Of a stretch of DNA of 5,786 bases, positions 4,887-5,786 are shown piece after piece. The notes under the pieces are model-generated. The model saw nothing but the letters and a program-made list of their open reading frames with translations, ran no database searches and was not told where the DNA came from. Each line of letters opens with the position of its first letter. Position 1 is the stretch's first letter. Source of the DNA: Pseudomonadota bacterium (GTDB taxonomy: Bacteria > Pseudomonadota > Gammaproteobacteria > Xanthomonadales > Rhodanobacteraceae); the NCBI GenBank assembly GCA_023412995.1, contig JAEZQS010000278.1, forward strand, positions 1-5,786. The letters are read 5' to 3'. A program made the position numbers and the translations under genes.

Positions 4887-5786
4887 GGCGCTCCCGCCGC
4901 ACGCGGGCCATGCACCAGCGCTTGCCACCCCACCAGCCCGCGGCGGCAAGGCCGTAGGCCAGTGCGAGCGCACCGGCCCCGGCGGGCGGCGTGGCGTTGT
5001 CGGCAAGCATCGGGGCGCGGTTCATCCAGGTCACCAGGGGCAGCACGACGAGCAGGTTCCAGCCGCCGTAAAGCGCGACCACGCGCGCGTGCGACCACCC
5101 GCAGCGGACCAGCCACTGGTACAGGTGTTCGCGATGCGCACTATACCAACGGCGGCCCCGCAGCATGCGCGAGAGCAGCGTGCAGGTGGCGTCGGTGACG
5201 AACGCCGAACACAGCACCAGCCCGCTTGCCGCTGCGATTCCCGGCGCCGCGAACTGCCACAGGAGGGCCACCGCGACCAGCAGGCCGAGCACGCCACTGC
5301 CGACGTCGCCCATGAAGATGCGCGCGCGCGGGAAGTTGAAGGGCAGGAACCCGGCTGCGGCGGCGGCGAACGCGGCGGTCCACGCGGCGGTGCCGGGTGC
5401 GGTGCCCGTCCGGTGCAGCAGCCACGCGAGCCCGCCGAGCACGAACAGCGCCTGCGCCGCGAGCAGGCCGTCGATCCCGTCCATGAAGTTGTGCAGGTTG
5501 ATGGACCAGGCGACTGCGACGGCCAGAAGCAGCCCGAGTGCCAGCGCAGCGGCCGTGGGAAGCGGTTCCAGCAGGGGCGCACCGGGGCCAGCAACCAGCA
5601 GCAGGGCGGCCGCGGCCAGGTGGGCGAGCAGGCGCCAGCGCGCGTCGAGGCCGCCGTGGTCGTCGATCCAGCCGGCCAAGGCGACCAGCACTGCCGCCGC
5701 AAGCATGGCAGGCGCGCGCGCCGCCGGCTGCAGCAGCTCCGGCAGCCACGCGATCCCGGCCACGCTGCAGGCAAGCAGTGCGAGCG
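4873..5786 (-). CDS. Polyprenyl-phosphate sugar-1-phosphate transferase (WecA/WbpL class), N-terminus cut by window edge
   Basis: Integral membrane enzyme that transfers a HexNAc-1-phosphate from a UDP-sugar to undecaprenyl phosphate, the initiating step of O-antigen or similar glycan assembly. 303 residues are visible and the frame stays open to the right edge. Relatives are about 340-370 residues, so roughly 40-70 N-terminal residues, including the usual PTPRGGG motif, lie outside. A GTG at 5763 could be read as a start but falls inside the conserved region. Visible numbering: GWIDDHGGLDARWRL (38-52) with the Asp41-Asp42 pair, NLHNFMDGIDGLL (96-108) with the conserved Asp residues, RIFMGDVGSG (155-164), FVTDATCTLL (195-204) and HREHLYQ (217-223), the cytoplasmic His-rich motif of this family. 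Many Ala/Leu-rich helices separate these loops. It precedes and overlaps the WbpM-like gene by 14 nt, an order also seen for wbpL-wbpM in Pseudomonas. The specific sugar (FucNAc, QuiNAc or GlcNAc) cannot be decided. Confidence 0.93.
   Translation of the reverse strand, partial: LALLACSVAGIAWLPELLQPAARAPAMLAAAVLVALAGWIDDHGGLDARWRLLAHLAAAALLLVAGPGAPLLEPLPTAAALALGLLLAVAVAWSINLHNFMDGIDGLLAAQALFVLGGLAWLLHRTGTAPGTAAWTAAFAAAAAGFLPFNFPRARIFMGDVGSGVLGLLVAVALLWQFAAPGIAAASGLVLCSAFVTDATCTLLSRMLRGRRWYSAHREHLYQWLVRCGWSHARVVALYGGWNLLVVLPLVTWMNRAPMLADNATPPAGAGALALAYGLAAAGWWGGKRWCMARVRRERHALA

Noticed and set aside
3198..5198. 666-codon open frame on the plus strand antisense to the dehydratase gene
   Set aside because: It is a mirror of the dehydratase codons in GC-rich DNA, lacks any recognisable domain, and runs across the junction with the upstream gene. 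The minus-strand product has full family motifs.

Overview
The window is very GC-rich, tightly packed bacterial DNA. Codon choice, gene content and protein sequence suggest a gammaproteobacterium of the Xanthomonadaceae/Lysobacteraceae type (Lysobacter, Luteimonas or a relative). This is an inference from general resemblance, not from a marker gene.

Most of the window (881 to the right edge) is one minus-strand transcription unit of four overlapping genes, read from high to low coordinates. They are: (1) a polyprenyl-phosphate sugar-1-phosphate transferase of the WecA/WbpL class, whose N-terminus lies beyond the window edge; (2) a large membrane-bound nucleotide-sugar 4,6-dehydratase of the WbpM/CapD/PglF class; (3) galU, UTP-glucose-1-phosphate uridylyltransferase; (4) a PLP-dependent enzyme of the Cys/Met (trans-sulfuration) family. 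The junctions overlap by 14, 4 and 4 nt, so translational coupling is likely. Genes 1 to 3 form a coherent surface-polysaccharide module. The dehydratase makes a 4-keto-6-deoxy-HexNAc precursor, the transferase loads the first sugar phosphate onto the lipid carrier, and GalU supplies UDP-glucose. The PLP enzyme is the outlier, with no obvious role in sugar metabolism.

On the left, a short three-helix membrane protein of unknown function (446-868, plus strand) converges on the operon, with only 12 bp between the two stop codons. Divergent from it is the N-terminal part of a lipoprotein (minus strand, 340 down to the left edge). These two share a 105-bp intergenic region (341-445) holding candidate -10 elements for both directions, a 15-bp perfect inverted repeat and two GGCGCGCC palindromes.

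I found no RNA genes, mobile elements, CRISPR arrays or convincing intrinsic terminators. The very long open frames antisense to the operon genes look like GC-rich shadows. Overall this is a fairly ordinary chromosomal surface-polysaccharide locus. The points most worth a second look are the coupling of the PLP enzyme to galU, that enzyme's mixed family motifs, and the two uncharacterised proteins on the left.
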